DNA of 64,000 bases from contig OX328128.1 in assembly GCA_946811695.1 (NCBI GenBank), positions 80,962,561 to 81,026,560 on the forward strand, read 5' to 3'. The stretch comes from Gonocerus acuteangulatus (lineage: Eukaryota; Arthropoda; Insecta; Hemiptera; Coreidae). The notes beneath the pieces are model-generated. The model saw only the letters and a program-made list of their open reading frames with translations. It did no database searches and was not told the DNA's origin. Position numbers and translations under genes: made by a program. Below are positions 9,584 through 20,254 of the stretch, piece by piece; positions within the stretch are counted from its first letter, which is position 1; every line of letters begins with the position of its first letter.

Positions 9584-10420
9584 TATTAAAATGCACCTCT
9601 TACACTAAATATTCTTGTATAAAACAAAATACCTGAGCTTCAAAATGTTGCAACAAAATAGACAATGGGATGGTATGAGTTGTATGTATTTATGATGTAG
9701 CCGAGATTCTCGCATTTCAATTAAGAACTTCTTATTACAACCTCTAACTTTGCTCTCTCTTTACCAAGATCTGGGCTGGTAGAAACTAAATACCTGGTTT
9801 CTCCAACTTCCATCCCTGAACTCCTAAAGTAGTTCTACCCCCCCCCCCCCCCCCCCACCATATAAATGCAGTATAAAGTATAAATGCTGCAATTCGGAGA
9901 CATTGCTAGATATAAAGGACGAGGACTTGCAGGTCAGCACATTACATTGATCTGGGAAGCACCTTCTAGCGGGGAGGTGTTGGAAAGGGGGGATTCGGGA
10001 TTCCACTAAAATCTCTAAGATTTTATATTTATGAAAGTTCCCCAGTAATATCCATGAAACTAATACACACTATACAGAGTTATATTAAATATTACATTAG
10101 AATAAGTTATTCACAACTTACGTAAAAATCATATTTTATACACCGACTTTCCTTTCTGTTATGAATACCCAGAATTATACATAAATAATGTCTCCCATTT
10201 TCCAAAATACATCTTTCAAATTTTCTATAAGATGTCTCTCCAAAAATACATATATTTTCTTCCGGATATTCCAAACCCAAAAAGTGTGGCAAGGAAGACC
10301 GCATTGATATGTTGTCTTTTACTGTAGTTTCAGGTAAAGAAATAAGTCATAATGTACTGAATATGCTAACAGACGAAATGTACCTTTACAATTGGGGTTG
10401 GTTGGGTGGTGAAAGACCAC
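9584..10420. other. Non-coding, with a C homopolymer
   Basis: No gene is recognised. A run of 19 or so C residues lies at 9838-9856. The remaining sequence is AT-rich. Confidence 0.4.
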
Positions 10421-10424
10421 ATTT

Positions 10425-10915
10425 TTCCCCGATTACCACGATTTCCGAAAAGTTTTCTAGATATTTTAGAGAATATACAAAAAGGCCATAACTTTTCATG
10501 CCTGTTAATGAAATATTGTATTTCTAGTACTCCCTTAACTCCAAACGGAACCAAAATTTAACTATCTTAGATTGGATGGATGTCAAACTTCTGGAACAAG
10601 TTTTAACTGAGTTAATCATTTCTGACTACCCAAATGGAAAATATGTATGGAAAAGTAGGTTTCTGAATTTTTCTTCAAAACGGTTACAGATATCTGTTTA
10701 GTCATGGCTTCATTCGTTTTCCCAAGTTAAGAAACCTATGAAACGAGTACCGCAAACATATGAACTGGAAAACGTAAGCGTTACAATTTTTTTCGCGCGA
10801 ATTTCGCTCCAGAAAGCGTTTCGGTGGACGGGTTCTGCATTTTAACGAATTCTACCTTTCAAATTATACAAAAGGTTTTTGTACCAAATTGGGTGTAGTA
10901 CCCCGCATACACAAA
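10425..10915 (+). repeat. Family A element, diverged partial copy
   Basis: It shares the order of conserved words with the better A copies: CACGATTTCCGAAAAGTTTT, AACTCCAAACGGAACCAAAA, GCTTCATTCGTTTTCC, GAAAACGTAAGCGTTACAAT and GCGCGAATTTCGCTCC, then TTTGTACCAAATT. Both terminal parts are missing and substitutions are frequent, so this is an old copy. Confidence 0.65.
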
Positions 10916-10959
10916 TCTCTGGAAGGAAATTAATTACAAAATTAATAATTAAAAACATC

Positions 10960-11113
10960 TGCTCATAACAAATGAAAAAGAGCAGAACTATTAATGTTTT
11001 TATTTTAATTATCTATATAGGTTATTTTAAGCAAATTATTCATGAATGCATTCCACACTACACAATTCTAAGGAAAGTGCTTAGTTATGTAGCTCCTGCG
11101 TGACGGACTTTTG
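10960..11113 (-). repeat. Family B element, head-end fragment
   Basis: On the minus strand it reads AAAAGTCCGTCACGCAGGAG, then CTACATAACTAAGCACTTTCC, TAGAATTGTGTAGTGTGGAA and the following AT-rich block, as at the start of B1 and B2. Only about 150 bp remain. Confidence 0.8.
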
Positions 11114-11265
11114 TTTAACTGTATTTAAACATATAGTTTATAATTACCTTGATAATTAGGTATTATCGATTTATTTTATTTTGAAGAAACTCTTTTGATT
11201 TATAAGAATTGCATTTATAAATAGTTTTCAGTAATTAAGCATGTTTGGGTCACGAGGGTTAATTT

Positions 11266-11481
11266 GTTTATTTAAGATTTAACGTCCGTTATTATTAACT
11301 AAGAATTTTAGGACAGGTTATCTATAGGTTACCAATCTTTTCTAGCCAGGATAGGGCTGATGCCTTTTCTTATTTCGAAAGAAAATCCACCACCCCTTAG
11401 TGGGAACCGAACCCAGGATCCTTGGCACGGAGTGTTAAGTGCTCACTTACCTCACCTTAACACTCACGGCCACCGGGCCTC
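11266..11481 (-). mobile_element. tRNA-derived SINE, Leu/Ser-like head
   Basis: Exact 13-bp direct repeats CGAGGGTTAATTT flank it (11253-11265, 11482-11494). On the minus strand it begins GGAGGCCCGGTGGCCGTGAG, with an A-box-like TGGCCGTGAGTG and a B-box-like GGGTTCGGTTCCC about 75 bases in. A long variable-arm spacing suggests descent from a class II (Leu/Ser) tRNA. A body of about 130 bp follows and ends in ACGTTAAATCTTAAATAAA. It is transcribed, if at all, by RNA polymerase III and mobilised by a LINE. The sharp duplication argues for a fairly recent insertion. Confidence 0.85.
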
Positions 11482-11494
11482 CGAGGGTTAATTT

Positions 11495-12140
11495 ATGCCT
11501 ATGAATATCGATAATTAAGTGTTATTTATGTATTTATTATTTTGGAATAATTAGATATATTTCAAGTATATTGTACGCGGATTGTTAGATATTATTAATA
11601 CATTACGATTTTCATGTTTATTTCATCAAAAAATAAACTAAAAAATCCTTCAATATAAATATTTTATATTTTGTATATAATATAATATTGAAATAATAAA
11701 AGTGAGAGTAAAAGTGAATATCAAGGAATATAGAATATATGAGACATGAGATATATTGTGCCGACGTGACATGAGAGGATGATAAATGGTATAAATGTAA
11801 TATCAGGGATTTATACAATACCCGGGTTGGAGATATTCCATTTCATCAGGTCTACCAACCTTCATTATCATAGTATCGATAAGTAGTGATAGAAGGTGAA
11901 ACAATATCAATATGTATCATTATATTATAGCAGAAATTACAGAGTTATCTAACTACAGGATTGATATCCTGGATAAAAATGCAAAGTATTGAATGTGAAA
12001 AAAATGCATTTTTCATTTTCGATCTATGCTGACTGCTGATTGACTTATGTACGTTGTGCCAAACTCTCGAAAATTTGAAGAAAAATAATTACCAATTACA
12101 GAAAATCAAACTAAATACTGTGCATTAAGTCTAATTAAAA
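11495..12140. other. AT-rich sequence without a recognised gene
   Basis: No repeat family or coding signal is recognised. The 66-codon minus-strand ORF at 11618-11818 is low-complexity. Confidence 0.4.
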
Positions 12141-12142
12141 TA

Positions 12143-13098
12143 CAGTGGAACATGGATAATTCGAACTTCTATAATTCGAAATCGTGGTTAATTCGAATAT
12201 TTCTCTCGGTCCCTAGAATTTAGGGCATAAACAATGTAAAAAATCGTGTTTCATTCGAATAAAATTTTGTATAATTCGAATTTTTTACGAGTCTTTACCA
12301 ATGGGAGATGTTCGATCTTATTTTTTTTTTTTTTAAATATTGTCCCCTCGGGTAAGAAGGATAGTAAGATACGGATGTAGGCGTTCCGGGACAAGAAGCG
12401 CGGCGGTTCTATCTATGAGAGGTAAAAAAAGTGTGTTGATTTGACATGGAATGACTCATAGTCTAGTTCTTGGAGTCTAGGAGTTCTGCAAAGTGGAGGG
12501 TCGCGCTTCCTCCCTTCCAGGGGTTGTAGTTACATACACCATCCTGTCGTTTTATCATAGAATTCCCTTCCACCATCCCTCCCATCATCATTTCTTATTC
12601 AGTTATAAGTGAGTCAGCGTCTACATCTGTTGTATTGTTTGTGCCTTGAATTTCCGGTGTACAGCGCAGTTCAGTGACCTCTGGATTTAAGATGTCGAAG
12701 CCTATCAGTTACAAAACTTTAACGTTGCCAGAGAAAATAGCTGCAATTAAAAAAGTTGAAAATGGAATAAAGAAAAAATCTGGAATGGCCAGAGGCTTTA
12801 GAATTCCTTTATCAACACTTTATCAACTTACCTGAAAAATAATGAAACAATTTTTGCCCATGAAAATGACGTTTTTCAAAACAATAGACTTTTATTTTTA
12901 CTTTTTTTTATAAATTATTAATTACATATGTACGTAATCATCAATTTATGAAATATTTGTTATTGTTTAAATAAAATGTGAGAAAATATGAAATTCGATT
13001 TTTCCCCCTTTATTTTCAAAATCTTTTGTAATTCGAATTTTGGATAATTCGAACTTTTTTATCGGTCCCTAGAGGTTCGAATTATCCAAGTTCTACTG
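12143..13098 (+). mobile_element. Tigger/pogo-like transposon, internally deleted
   Basis: Terminal inverted repeats begin CAGTGGAACATGGATAATTC on the left and CAGTAGAACTTGGATAATTC on the right, with TA on each side (12141-12142, 13099-13100). The words ATAATTCGAA and TCGGTCCCTAGA recur subterminally. At 956 bp it is well below the length of a full Tigger (about 2.4 kb). It holds only the N-terminus of a transposase. Confidence 0.9.
12691..12905 (+). pseudogene. Tigger-like transposase N-terminus (CENP-B-type helix-turn-helix)
   Basis: The frame from ATG 12691 reads MSKPISYKTLTLPEKIAAIK, then KVENGIKKKSGMARGF and RIPLSTLYQ, the classic CENP-B N-terminal DNA-binding start of Tigger transposases. 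A small duplication of TATCAAC near 12810-12826 shifts the frame to a stop, after which coding resumes as STYLKNNETIFAHENDVF. No DDE domain follows. Confidence 0.85.
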
Positions 13099-13239
13099 TA
13101 TATAATAAGACAATATTTATATAAAGTCATCTATAAGGTACAAAACCGCTTTTCACATTCGATGCTTTGCATTTAAAGCGACGATATATGCGAAATATTG
13201 AGTGTTCAATTCCTACTAGAGGCAGTGGATTTCGTTCGA

Positions 13240-13978
13240 AAAAAAAGTCCGATTCGCAGGAACTCCATCATCTTAGCGCGGTTCCATTCTTAATCCTAAT
13301 GTCATTTGGAAAGGTTGAAATAGAAACAGTTATAACTTTGTTTAGACCTTTCATGAAATAATTTATGACCCCTAATAGGTCCGCCCAGACCCTCACCTCT
13401 ACCTGACAGAAAAAGGGACAGGCAACACCCTTCATCCACTCCTAGGGATACTAATCTTACTGTTCAATGATTTGAAAAATATCAAAATGTTTATATTTTC
13501 TTTTTACTCTTCTCCTATAGTACTAATTCTACAAATGATTCCAATAAAAAAAAATAGAAAAAAGCAATTTAAAAGTGAGCTAAACAACTACATAAGCTCT
13601 TTTAAAAGAACAAAACAATACTCATTTGATGTTATAAGCACTTATTTCTCCGATTGACATCGCATAAACGAAAATTGCTTCAGAATCCTTTTTGTAGAGC
13701 ATTTAGTAAGCTTTTGAATGGTTACCTTCTGCTTACGAAGATTCCCAACCGTTTTCGATATATTAAGGAAAATATACGAAGTTCCCAAACATTTCATGTC
13801 TAAAAATAAAATATTTTATTCTAATCCTTCCTTAACTCCGAATGTAACCAAAATTATAACATTTTTGTTTACATGCATTTCAAACATGTATAAATTATTT
13901 TAAATGAATCCCATGATTCTAAGTACTCAAACCTAACACTTGATTCAACAAATATTTTTCCGGTTAAAGCTACCGCTG
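13240..13978 (+). repeat. Family A element, 5' half
   Basis: The head AAAAAAAAGTCCGATTCGCA starts near 13239 and is followed by CATCTTAGCGCGGTTCCATT, the A-type terminal motif. Later A words follow in order: CTTATTTCTCCGATTGACAT, TTTGTAGAGCATTTAGTAAG and GAATCCCATGATTCTAAGTA. The copy ends near 13978 without the AT tract and 3' hairpin. The two small ORFs inside (13472-13657, 13718-13903) are incidental. Confidence 0.8.
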
Positions 13979-14170
13979 TATGTATTTGTGTTTATGTACA
14001 TGTGTATGTATATGATGTGTGTTTCAAATAGTGTACATAAAGTAATGTATATGTATGTGTTTAGCCGTATACATATTTAATGAATTTTAGTATATTTAAT
14101 AGTATACATATATTATAACCGTTATATTAATTTATAAAATACTTTTATCGTAATATGTAAATTAATGTTT
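13979..14170. repeat. Degenerate TATG/TGTA-rich tract
   Basis: Simple-sequence-like DNA (GTATGTATTTGTGTTTATGT and similar) linking the truncated A copy to the B copy that starts at 14171. Confidence 0.5.
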
Positions 14171-14291
14171 TTAGCACTTTCCTCCGAAAGAAAGTAGCTA
14201 TTGAGGTTGCACTCATGACAGAATTTTTGAAAAATTTCTTCGAATCTTTATCGATCCTACCTAGTAGATACCGAAAATGACCCCCGTTCAA

Positions 14292-14327
<36 letters not shown>

Positions 14328-14425
14328 TATTCTTATAGTTGACCCAAAATATCAAAATTCTTTTTTATCCTAGGAGGCATGGGGTCATTAAAGCAGTCTT
14401 CATTTATTACACCACTTTATTTATT

Positions 14426-14474
14426 GGGCCCGACATGTTTCGTGCATCTTTTCTTCGCACCTCTTCAGGGGCAC
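14426..14474 (-). ncRNA. Hammerhead ribozyme-like motif
   Basis: On the minus strand the core is CTGAAGA (CUGANGA consensus), a stem II of GTGC/GCAC, GAAA, the self-complementary ACATGT as minimal stem III, then GTC at the cleavage site. Stem I is formed by GCCC before the core and GGGC after the cleavage site. All invariant core positions appear present. It is the mirror copy of 14699-14749. Function is not demonstrated. Confidence 0.75.
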
Positions 14475-14698
14475 TTCTACAACAAAATATAATTTTTTGA
14501 ACATCCACAAAAACCTTTTTTCTACTATATTAAAACTATCAATACGATCTTTGAACAGTTCCACAAAAGGCATTAAAACATTATCATGCTCATTAAATGT
14601 TACTCCTACCCTAAATATTGCAATAATTATAGCTAAATTACATATTTTGTAGAAAAAAGGTTTGTGTGGATGTTCAAAAAATTATATTTTGTTGTAGA

Positions 14699-14749
14699 AG
14701 TGCCCCTGAAGAGGTGCGAAGAAAAGATGCACGAAACATGTCGGGCCCA
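14699..14749 (+). ncRNA. Hammerhead ribozyme-like motif
   Basis: Core CTGAAGA at 14706-14712, stem II GTGC (14714-14717) with GCAC (14729-14732), GAAA at 14733-14736, CATGTC to 14742 and stem I from GCCC (14702-14705) with GGGC (14743-14746). Cleavage would fall after C14742. The very short stem III is typical of Penelope-type hammerheads, which often work better as dimers. Confidence 0.78.
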
Positions 14750-14817
14750 ATAAATAAAGTGGTGTAATAAATGAAGACTGCTTTAATGACCCTATGCCTC
14801 CTAGGATAAAAAAGAAT

Positions 14818-14824
14818 ATATATA

Positions 14825-14882
<58 letters not shown>
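14818..14882. repeat. (AT)n microsatellite
   Basis: Part of the AT tract of the family B element, continuing from 14298-14323 on the other side of the nested insertion. Confidence 0.9.
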
Positions 14883-14884
<2 letters not shown>

Positions 14885-15662
14885 GTTATATATGTGTCCG
14901 TTAACAGATACAGGCCAGAGTTTTTGTTTTTTCTCCACGAAACTTGGAATGTAGTATTCTTCCATCAAACGATTGAACGAGTTCGTTAACCAACAAAATC
15001 GGTCCATGTGGAAGGGGGGGTTTACTCCGGAGCCAAAGTAGTTATTTGCCAATACCAGCCATAATATGTGTTGTATTTAAACGAATACAAACGGTACAGA
15101 ACGGTATTCGTTCTGGTCAACTAAAGAGAAAAATGTGTTGTAAAAATAAACTAAATCGGTTCTTTAGGAAGGGGGGTTTACTCCGGACCCAAATTACTAA
15201 TTTGCTCATACCGGTCGTAATTTCTGCTGTATTGTAACGAAACGCGGTATACGTCCTGGGTATCTAATAAGGATGAAGTGTTGTAAAATTGAACTAAATC
15301 GGTCTATCGGAAGGGGGGGGGGGATTTACTTTGTACTATGTTTGAATTGAATTGAAACAGGTGTTATTTATGTTTATATTTTATTTATCTATATAGGTTA
15401 TTTTAAGCAAATTTTTCAGGAATGCACTCGACCCTTCCCAATTTTGAGGAAAGTGCATAGTTATGCAGCTCCTGCGTGACGTACTTTTATTTTATATGAA
15501 ATGTTATAAAGAATAATAACTATTTGTTATCAAGAAAAGATTTGTAATTAACGAGCAAATCATCTCAGTTATGGCGCTCGATCATCAAATAAATTATACC
15601 TAGGATCTTTTTTAGTGGCTTTTATTTATTTATTTGTAAAAGTAATTCTGTTCTAACATTAT

Positions 15663-16185
15663 ACTGTAACTGGACTGATTAGCAAGGACGGGATTTAAAG
15701 GAATAGATAATGGGGAAATAGAGAAGCGGAAATTCCTTTAAAAAGTATATTTTACACTGAGGTTACTAATACATACATAAATGTCATAAAACATCGCTAA
15801 GATGAGAGAAAAGGTTGAGTGAGAGAGAGACAGCTAGATAATAGTTATCAAATATCATTTGGGGAGATAAGAGCATATTTTGGAACTGACCTACCTCTCA
15901 TCGCCATCTCGGCCCAGACCTCAGGAACGGGCGTGGACTCTCACCCGTCGGAGGTAAGCCAGCTCTTTATACCCCTTTCCTGCTTTAGCAGGTGGATGGG
16001 TGAGAAACTATTGTCAGGTCTTAAATCTTCCGGGAATCTTACGAATCAGCCACGTGCAGTTCCAACAACCCAGACGCAACGTTTGCTGATTCGTGGTTCT
16101 CACATCTCTAGAGATGGACAGTCAAGCTTTTCTTTCATCCTTATTCACTTAACAAAGACAAAGGGAAAACGGGGCCTTACAATAC
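15663..16185 (+). repeat. Interspersed repeat D, copy 2, uninterrupted
   Basis: The most complete D copy. It starts near CTGGACTGATTAGCAAGGAC and runs through GAGTGAGAGAGAGACAGCTA, CGTCGGAGGTAAGCCAGC and CGTGCAGTTCCAACAACCC to about TTACAATACATTATTTAG. Position 16108-16111 (CTAG) is the unoccupied counterpart of the piggyBac-like insertion site in copy 1. A 129-codon ORF spans 15819-16208, but it lies in a repeat and the other copies do not keep it open, so I do not call it a gene. Confidence 0.8.
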
Positions 16186-17243
16186 ATTATTTAGAAAATA
16201 AATTTTGAAAATGTTATTGTAATTTGGGGCGTTTACTAAGTACTTTAAAGCGGGAAAAAGGATTATTTTCCCTGAATTACGCCCACTTTTTTTTTAAATT
16301 AAAAAAATGTTTGTTAATTAAACCGGTTCAAGAGAGAATATTTTAAAAAGGAATTATTGAGCTCTAGAGTGTTTTAATTATTACGCCTCCGTTGAATACT
16401 GTAAATACATCAGCTGGAATTTGATATATTCTTCTCTTTTCATCCACAAATCTACCAGCTGTATCTCTCGGTTTTCTATTTTATATCATTCTTCGGGAAT
16501 ACATTCATACAGGGAGCATTTTTAGAAAGCAAAAACTCAAAAAAAAAAAAAAAATAATAAAAAAAAAAAATAATTACTTATTTGTTTAATAATGGTCTCA
16601 TATTTTAGGTATTAATTACATTTTCTTTTAAACATTGAGTAATGAAATCAAAAATCGTAGACGCTTTTTATAGGTTCTATAATGTAGAAAAATTAATAAA
16701 TCCATTTTCAAGGTGATATTTATAATAGTTTTTGAGAAAAAGGGGTTAATAGTAATTTTTTAAACTAATTTTAACTCATCTAAACTGAAATATTTAAATT
16801 GTGGTAACATGAAATGAAGTGGAAGGTAAGTAGATTCTCTACAAAAAATGTTCTGAAGCAATTTTTAATAGCGTAATTTCAATCGAATAAGTAAGTGTGT
16901 TAAGCTTTGAAGGTGTAAGTTTTATTCTTTTGAATGTGTTTTCGTATATGTTTAACTTAATTTTTAATTGGTCGTTAAATAGGTCATCCTCCATGACCTG
17001 AGAAATAATCAAATAATGGTAGTTAGTTTTAGTAATATGTTATGTAAATATATTAACTATAGTGTAAGTAGCAGTGCTGTAAATAATGTTTAGTCCATAA
17101 TTCTTAACACAGACATACTAACTTTTATTTGTATTTCTAAAAATAGATTTTGATCACGCAAGGTAGAATTACCCCTTATTTGATAGTCATACTTACAGTA
17201 GGTGTCACTTGGAAATGTTGTTAACAAGTAGTCAATATGCATA
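16186..17243. other. AT-rich sequence without a recognised gene
   Basis: No coding or repeat family is recognised. An A-rich stretch lies at 16539-16571. Confidence 0.4.
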
Positions 17244-17577
17244 AAATAACCAGTCCCGTAACCTGCTCTGAGGGGCAGATACTGTAGAGGTATCTGATTC
17301 TTGACCATACGGCACACTAGGGAGATAGTGTGGTCAGTACTATGCTCCGGCCGCCTGATTTTCCCCTTTGCCGCTTCGACTGCTAGGGTCATTAGCACCA
17401 GGGTACCCATTATTAAATTAATTAAAGGCTAGGTTGGCCTAGGGACGGTCAGGGAGGCCGAATTCAACCCATGAACAAAGACACTAGAAGAAAAAATCTT
17501 TAGTGCTTCCTCGGGATTTGAACTCAGGTCCTCCAGCACATTAGTCCAGTGCTCTACCGCTGAGCTAACCTCGCCCC
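17244..17577 (-). mobile_element. tRNA-derived SINE with 14-bp target duplication
   Basis: Direct repeats AGTCAATATGCATA (17230-17243 and 17578-17591) flank it exactly. The minus strand begins GGGGGCGAGGTTAGCTCAGC, with an A box (TTAGCTCAGCGGTAGAGC) and a B box (GAGTTCAAATCCCG) at tRNA spacing, followed by about 260 bp of unrelated body ending GGGACTGGTTATTT. Two ORFs in it (17090-17410, 17429-17638) are incidental. The head resembles a class I tRNA, but the anticodon arm does not fold well, so it is not a functional tRNA gene. Confidence 0.88.
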
Positions 17578-17591
17578 CAGTCAATATGCAT

Positions 17592-17940
17592 ATGTTCTTC
17601 AAAAAAATTATGGAAAGATTGAGACTGTAAATAATCACTCAAACTATGTAACAAATTCCGTTATTTTCGAGTTATAGATTTTCTTCTATGCTGTCAAAAT
17701 GTTTAATGCAGTATTCTTTTCCTACAAGGTTAAACAGTAAATATGTTTCACTTCAGATAAAAGAAATTCAAAAAGTTATTCTCTTCTTACTGTTGGGCTA
17801 TTTTTTATTGTTAAATATATATTAAATGAAATATGAACATAATAATAAGGAAAAATGAGGAAAAACCCTTAGCCCCACCTAAAATGGGAAAATACCGACT
17901 TAAAGTTAAGCCCACTCCAATTACATACGCCCACATTTAA
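17592..17940. other. AT-rich sequence without a recognised gene
   Basis: Nothing recognised. Confidence 0.4.
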
Positions 17941-17944
17941 AGCT

Positions 17945-18318
17945 CCTTTTAACAATTTTATTTAGATATTTCTTCTGTTTTAAATTAAATTAACTTTTTC
18001 TAGTTGAGGATTTGCATTTATGCTTGAAATGTTAGCATAAAGAATTTTCACATGATTTTCCATCACAGCTAACGCCAAGATGGAAAGTATAATGAAGTCT
18101 AAAAACATACAATTAATTTAGGAATCAGTAAAGACACTTTTAACAATTTTATTCAGATATTTCTTCTGTTTTAAATTAAATTAACTTTTTCTATTTGAGG
18201 ATTTGGATTTCTGCTTTAAATTTTTGCAAAAAGAATTTTCACATGATTTTGTAACAGCTAACACCAAGATGGGAAGTATAAAAAAATCTGAAAACATACA
18301 ATTAATTTAAGAATCAGT
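17945..18318 (+). repeat. Tandem duplication, unit about 187 bp, two copies
   Basis: Two adjacent copies share CTTTTAACAATTTTATT, AGATATTTCTTCTGTTTT, AAGAATTTTCACATGATTTT and ACATACAATTAATTTA. They differ by scattered substitutions, so the duplication is not very recent. Confidence 0.85.
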
Positions 18319-18319
18319 A

Positions 18320-18480
18320 GGATAGTGCGTGGTGATTGTGTTTGAGCACATGTGAGTGAGGTTGAATGGATATGGGATTGTGTATGTGTGTGGGCGTGTA
18401 CTTGTGTGTCTGTGTGTCTTTGTGTATTTACATTTGTTTGTGTGTACAGATACGCACGCTTCTTTGTATGTTTGTACCTG
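18320..18480 (+). repeat. TG-rich imperfect microsatellite
   Basis: Degenerate TGTGTG-rich sequence. The 81-codon minus-strand ORF across it (18258-18503) is a His/Thr-rich translation artefact. Confidence 0.8.
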
Positions 18481-18728
18481 TAAACTTGGAAAATATACTG
18501 CAATTAAATAAGTAAGCCAAATAAAACAGGATTAATTATAAATAATGACAAAAATATAATAAAATCCAAAAACTTACTTAATCAATAATCAACTTAAAAA
18601 GAAATGAGAAAAATATGCACCACCAAATATAATGAAGGTTTCATTCCATTGTGTTAATGACCTAATGGTTCGCACGCCTTCAAAAATAGGAGAAAATGGA
18701 AAATAAATTTAAACCTCAAGTTGTTATG

Positions 18729-19845
18729 AAAAAGTCCGACTCGCAGGAACTGCATCATCTTAGCGCGGTTCCGTTCTTATCTCTAGACTCATTTAAAATG
18801 ATTAAAAAAATGCTGTTATTATTTTGGGTCCACATTTCTAGAAAGCATGAGCCGTCGAGGTGATAAGTAAAGATGGAATGGTTGGGATTCGGCTAAAGAA
18901 ACCTCAATATGATTTTTGTTAAAAAATCTATATTTAGGACGTTTTGGCTACTCATTTGTAGCCTTCGTCAGCAATGAAAGTGCCGGGAGGCAGAGGAGGA
19001 CCAATGTTGACAGTTCCATCTTTACTTTCAAGAAAAGTCTTATTTACGATATTACCTGGATGGGTCCCCGCCCTAGGAAGGACCCCGCTAGGCATTTGAA
19101 AAGCTATATCTTGGAAATCCATATCTCTAAGATTAAATTCCTTTTTCTTAACCAACTATAAGCAGTTAAAAAATAACAAGGAATAAAAACAGACAAAAAG
19201 AACAGTTGGAATAAGCGAAATCAATTACTTTAAAGTTTTAAGCACTTACTTCTCCGATTGACATCGGTTAATCAAAACTTTTATCAGAACCTTTTTTGTA
19301 GAGCATTTAGTAAGCTTTCTAATGGTATTCTTCCGTTTACCAAGATTCCCAACATTTTTCGAGATATTAAGGAAAGTATACAAAGTTACCAAAAGTTTTT
19401 ATGTCTGTTAATAAAATAATTTATTCTAACCCTTCCTTAACTCCAAACGTAACACAAATTTCAACATATTAGTTTTAATGAAAGTAGAATATGCAGAAAA
19501 TGTTTCAACTGAATCCCATGATTCTAAGTACCCAAACCAAAAACGGTATTCAAAAACTATTTTTCCAATTTTCTCGAAAACGGTTAAAGCTATCGCCATG
19601 AAAATGGTTTCATTCGTTTTTCTAGCCCAAGAAGCCTATAAAACGAGTGCTTACAAGCTTATGCGTTACGAGTGCTTAAAAACGTAAGCGTTACGATTTT
19701 TTTGCGCGAATTTCGCCCCAAACGCCATCTTCCAGTGGACGGATTTTGCTGGTTAACGAACTTGACCTTTCAAATTGGACGACGGATTTTTGTACCAAAT
19801 TTCATCAAAATCGGACCTTTCGTATTCGACCTAGAGAGCGAACAG

Positions 19846-19892
<47 letters not shown>

Positions 19893-20028
19893 AATTTGAA
19901 CCACCATCATTTTCGGTCTCTAGGGGTTCCGAAACGTAAAATTTTCTAGTCGGCACTTCTGGATTGCGTCATGAGATCAACCTTATAAGCGGGGTTCCTC
20001 CCTATGGGGGAGGGAGGAACCGCGCTAA
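18729..20028 (+). mobile_element. Family A element, copy 1, full length
   Basis: The head AAAAAGTCCGACTCGCAGGA starts it, followed by CATCTTAGCGCGGTTCC. Central conserved blocks are followed by an AT tract (19851-19889), then CAAATTTGAACCACC and the terminal hairpin with stem GGTTCCTCCC/GGGAGGAACC ending CGCGCTAA. The AGCGCGGTTCC motif lies about 30 bp in from the left end but almost at the right end, so the inverted repeats are asymmetric. This layout resembles non-autonomous Helentrons (HINE/DINE type). A hammerhead-bearing insertion lies at 18845-19035. Confidence 0.82.
18845..19035 (-). mobile_element. Short insertion with hammerhead-like motif inside family A copy 1
   Basis: Comparison with copy 2 (21000-21030) shows about 190 extra bases between CATTTCTAGAAAG and GTCTTATTTACG, flanked by AGAAA on both sides. 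On the minus strand it contains CTGACGA, a stem-loop GGCTAC/GTAGCC and AAAACGTCC (18936-18976). The Gly-equivalent first base of GAAA is A, so the core is slightly degenerate. It could be a retrozyme- or Penelope-type insertion. Confidence 0.6.
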
Positions 20029-20137
20029 AAGTAGAAAATTTACGAAAACATTACTTTTTTAGGCGAAACAATTTTCTAGAATTGTTATTGTCCCGAATGG
20101 TTGCCTTTCACTTATCATGGCTTCTCAACCGTTTTCG

Positions 20138-20171
<34 letters not shown>

Positions 20172-20254
20172 GTGTAGAGCCTTCTGCTCCAATTCCGGAA
20201 CATAAAAATGCGTTAGGTCCACCCGACAAACCTATGTACTGTGTTAGTAACTTA
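20029..20254. other. Spacer with a long A run
   Basis: An A homopolymer lies at about 20139-20169. The flanking sequence is not recognised. The A run could be the tail of a retroposed sequence, but no duplication is evident. Confidence 0.4.

Larger units (their letters stand above)
14357..14817. mobile_element. Inverted-repeat element with two opposed hammerhead motifs
   Basis: Arms of about 165 bp read inward from ATTCTTTTTTATCCTAGGAG on both sides, separated by roughly 125 bp of unique AT-rich DNA. Each arm contains one hammerhead-ribozyme-like core (14426-14474 minus, 14699-14749 plus). It sits within the AT tract of a family B element. Hammerhead motifs of this short-stem-III kind are known from Penelope-like retroelements, so this is probably a rearranged, non-autonomous Penelope derivative. 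No reverse transcriptase is present. Confidence 0.8.
14171..15489 (-). mobile_element. Family B element, copy 3, with nested inverted-repeat insertion
   Basis: The 3' hairpin end is at the left: TTAGCACTTTCCTCCGAAAG, then AAAGTAGCTATTGAGGTTG. It is followed by the conserved CGATAAAGATTCGAAG-like block on the opposite strand and AT tracts. The head end is at the right (GCAGCTCCTGCGTGACGTAC). Internal CCGGAGTAAACCCCCC repeats are present on the minus strand. The AT tract is split by the hammerhead-bearing element at 14357-14817. Confidence 0.8.

Noticed and set aside
15819..16208. 129-codon ORF
   Set aside because: It lies within interspersed repeat D, and the other D copies do not keep the frame.
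17500..17577. Minus-strand tRNA gene
   Set aside because: The anticodon arm folds poorly and the unit continues into a 334-bp SINE bounded by a 14-bp duplication.
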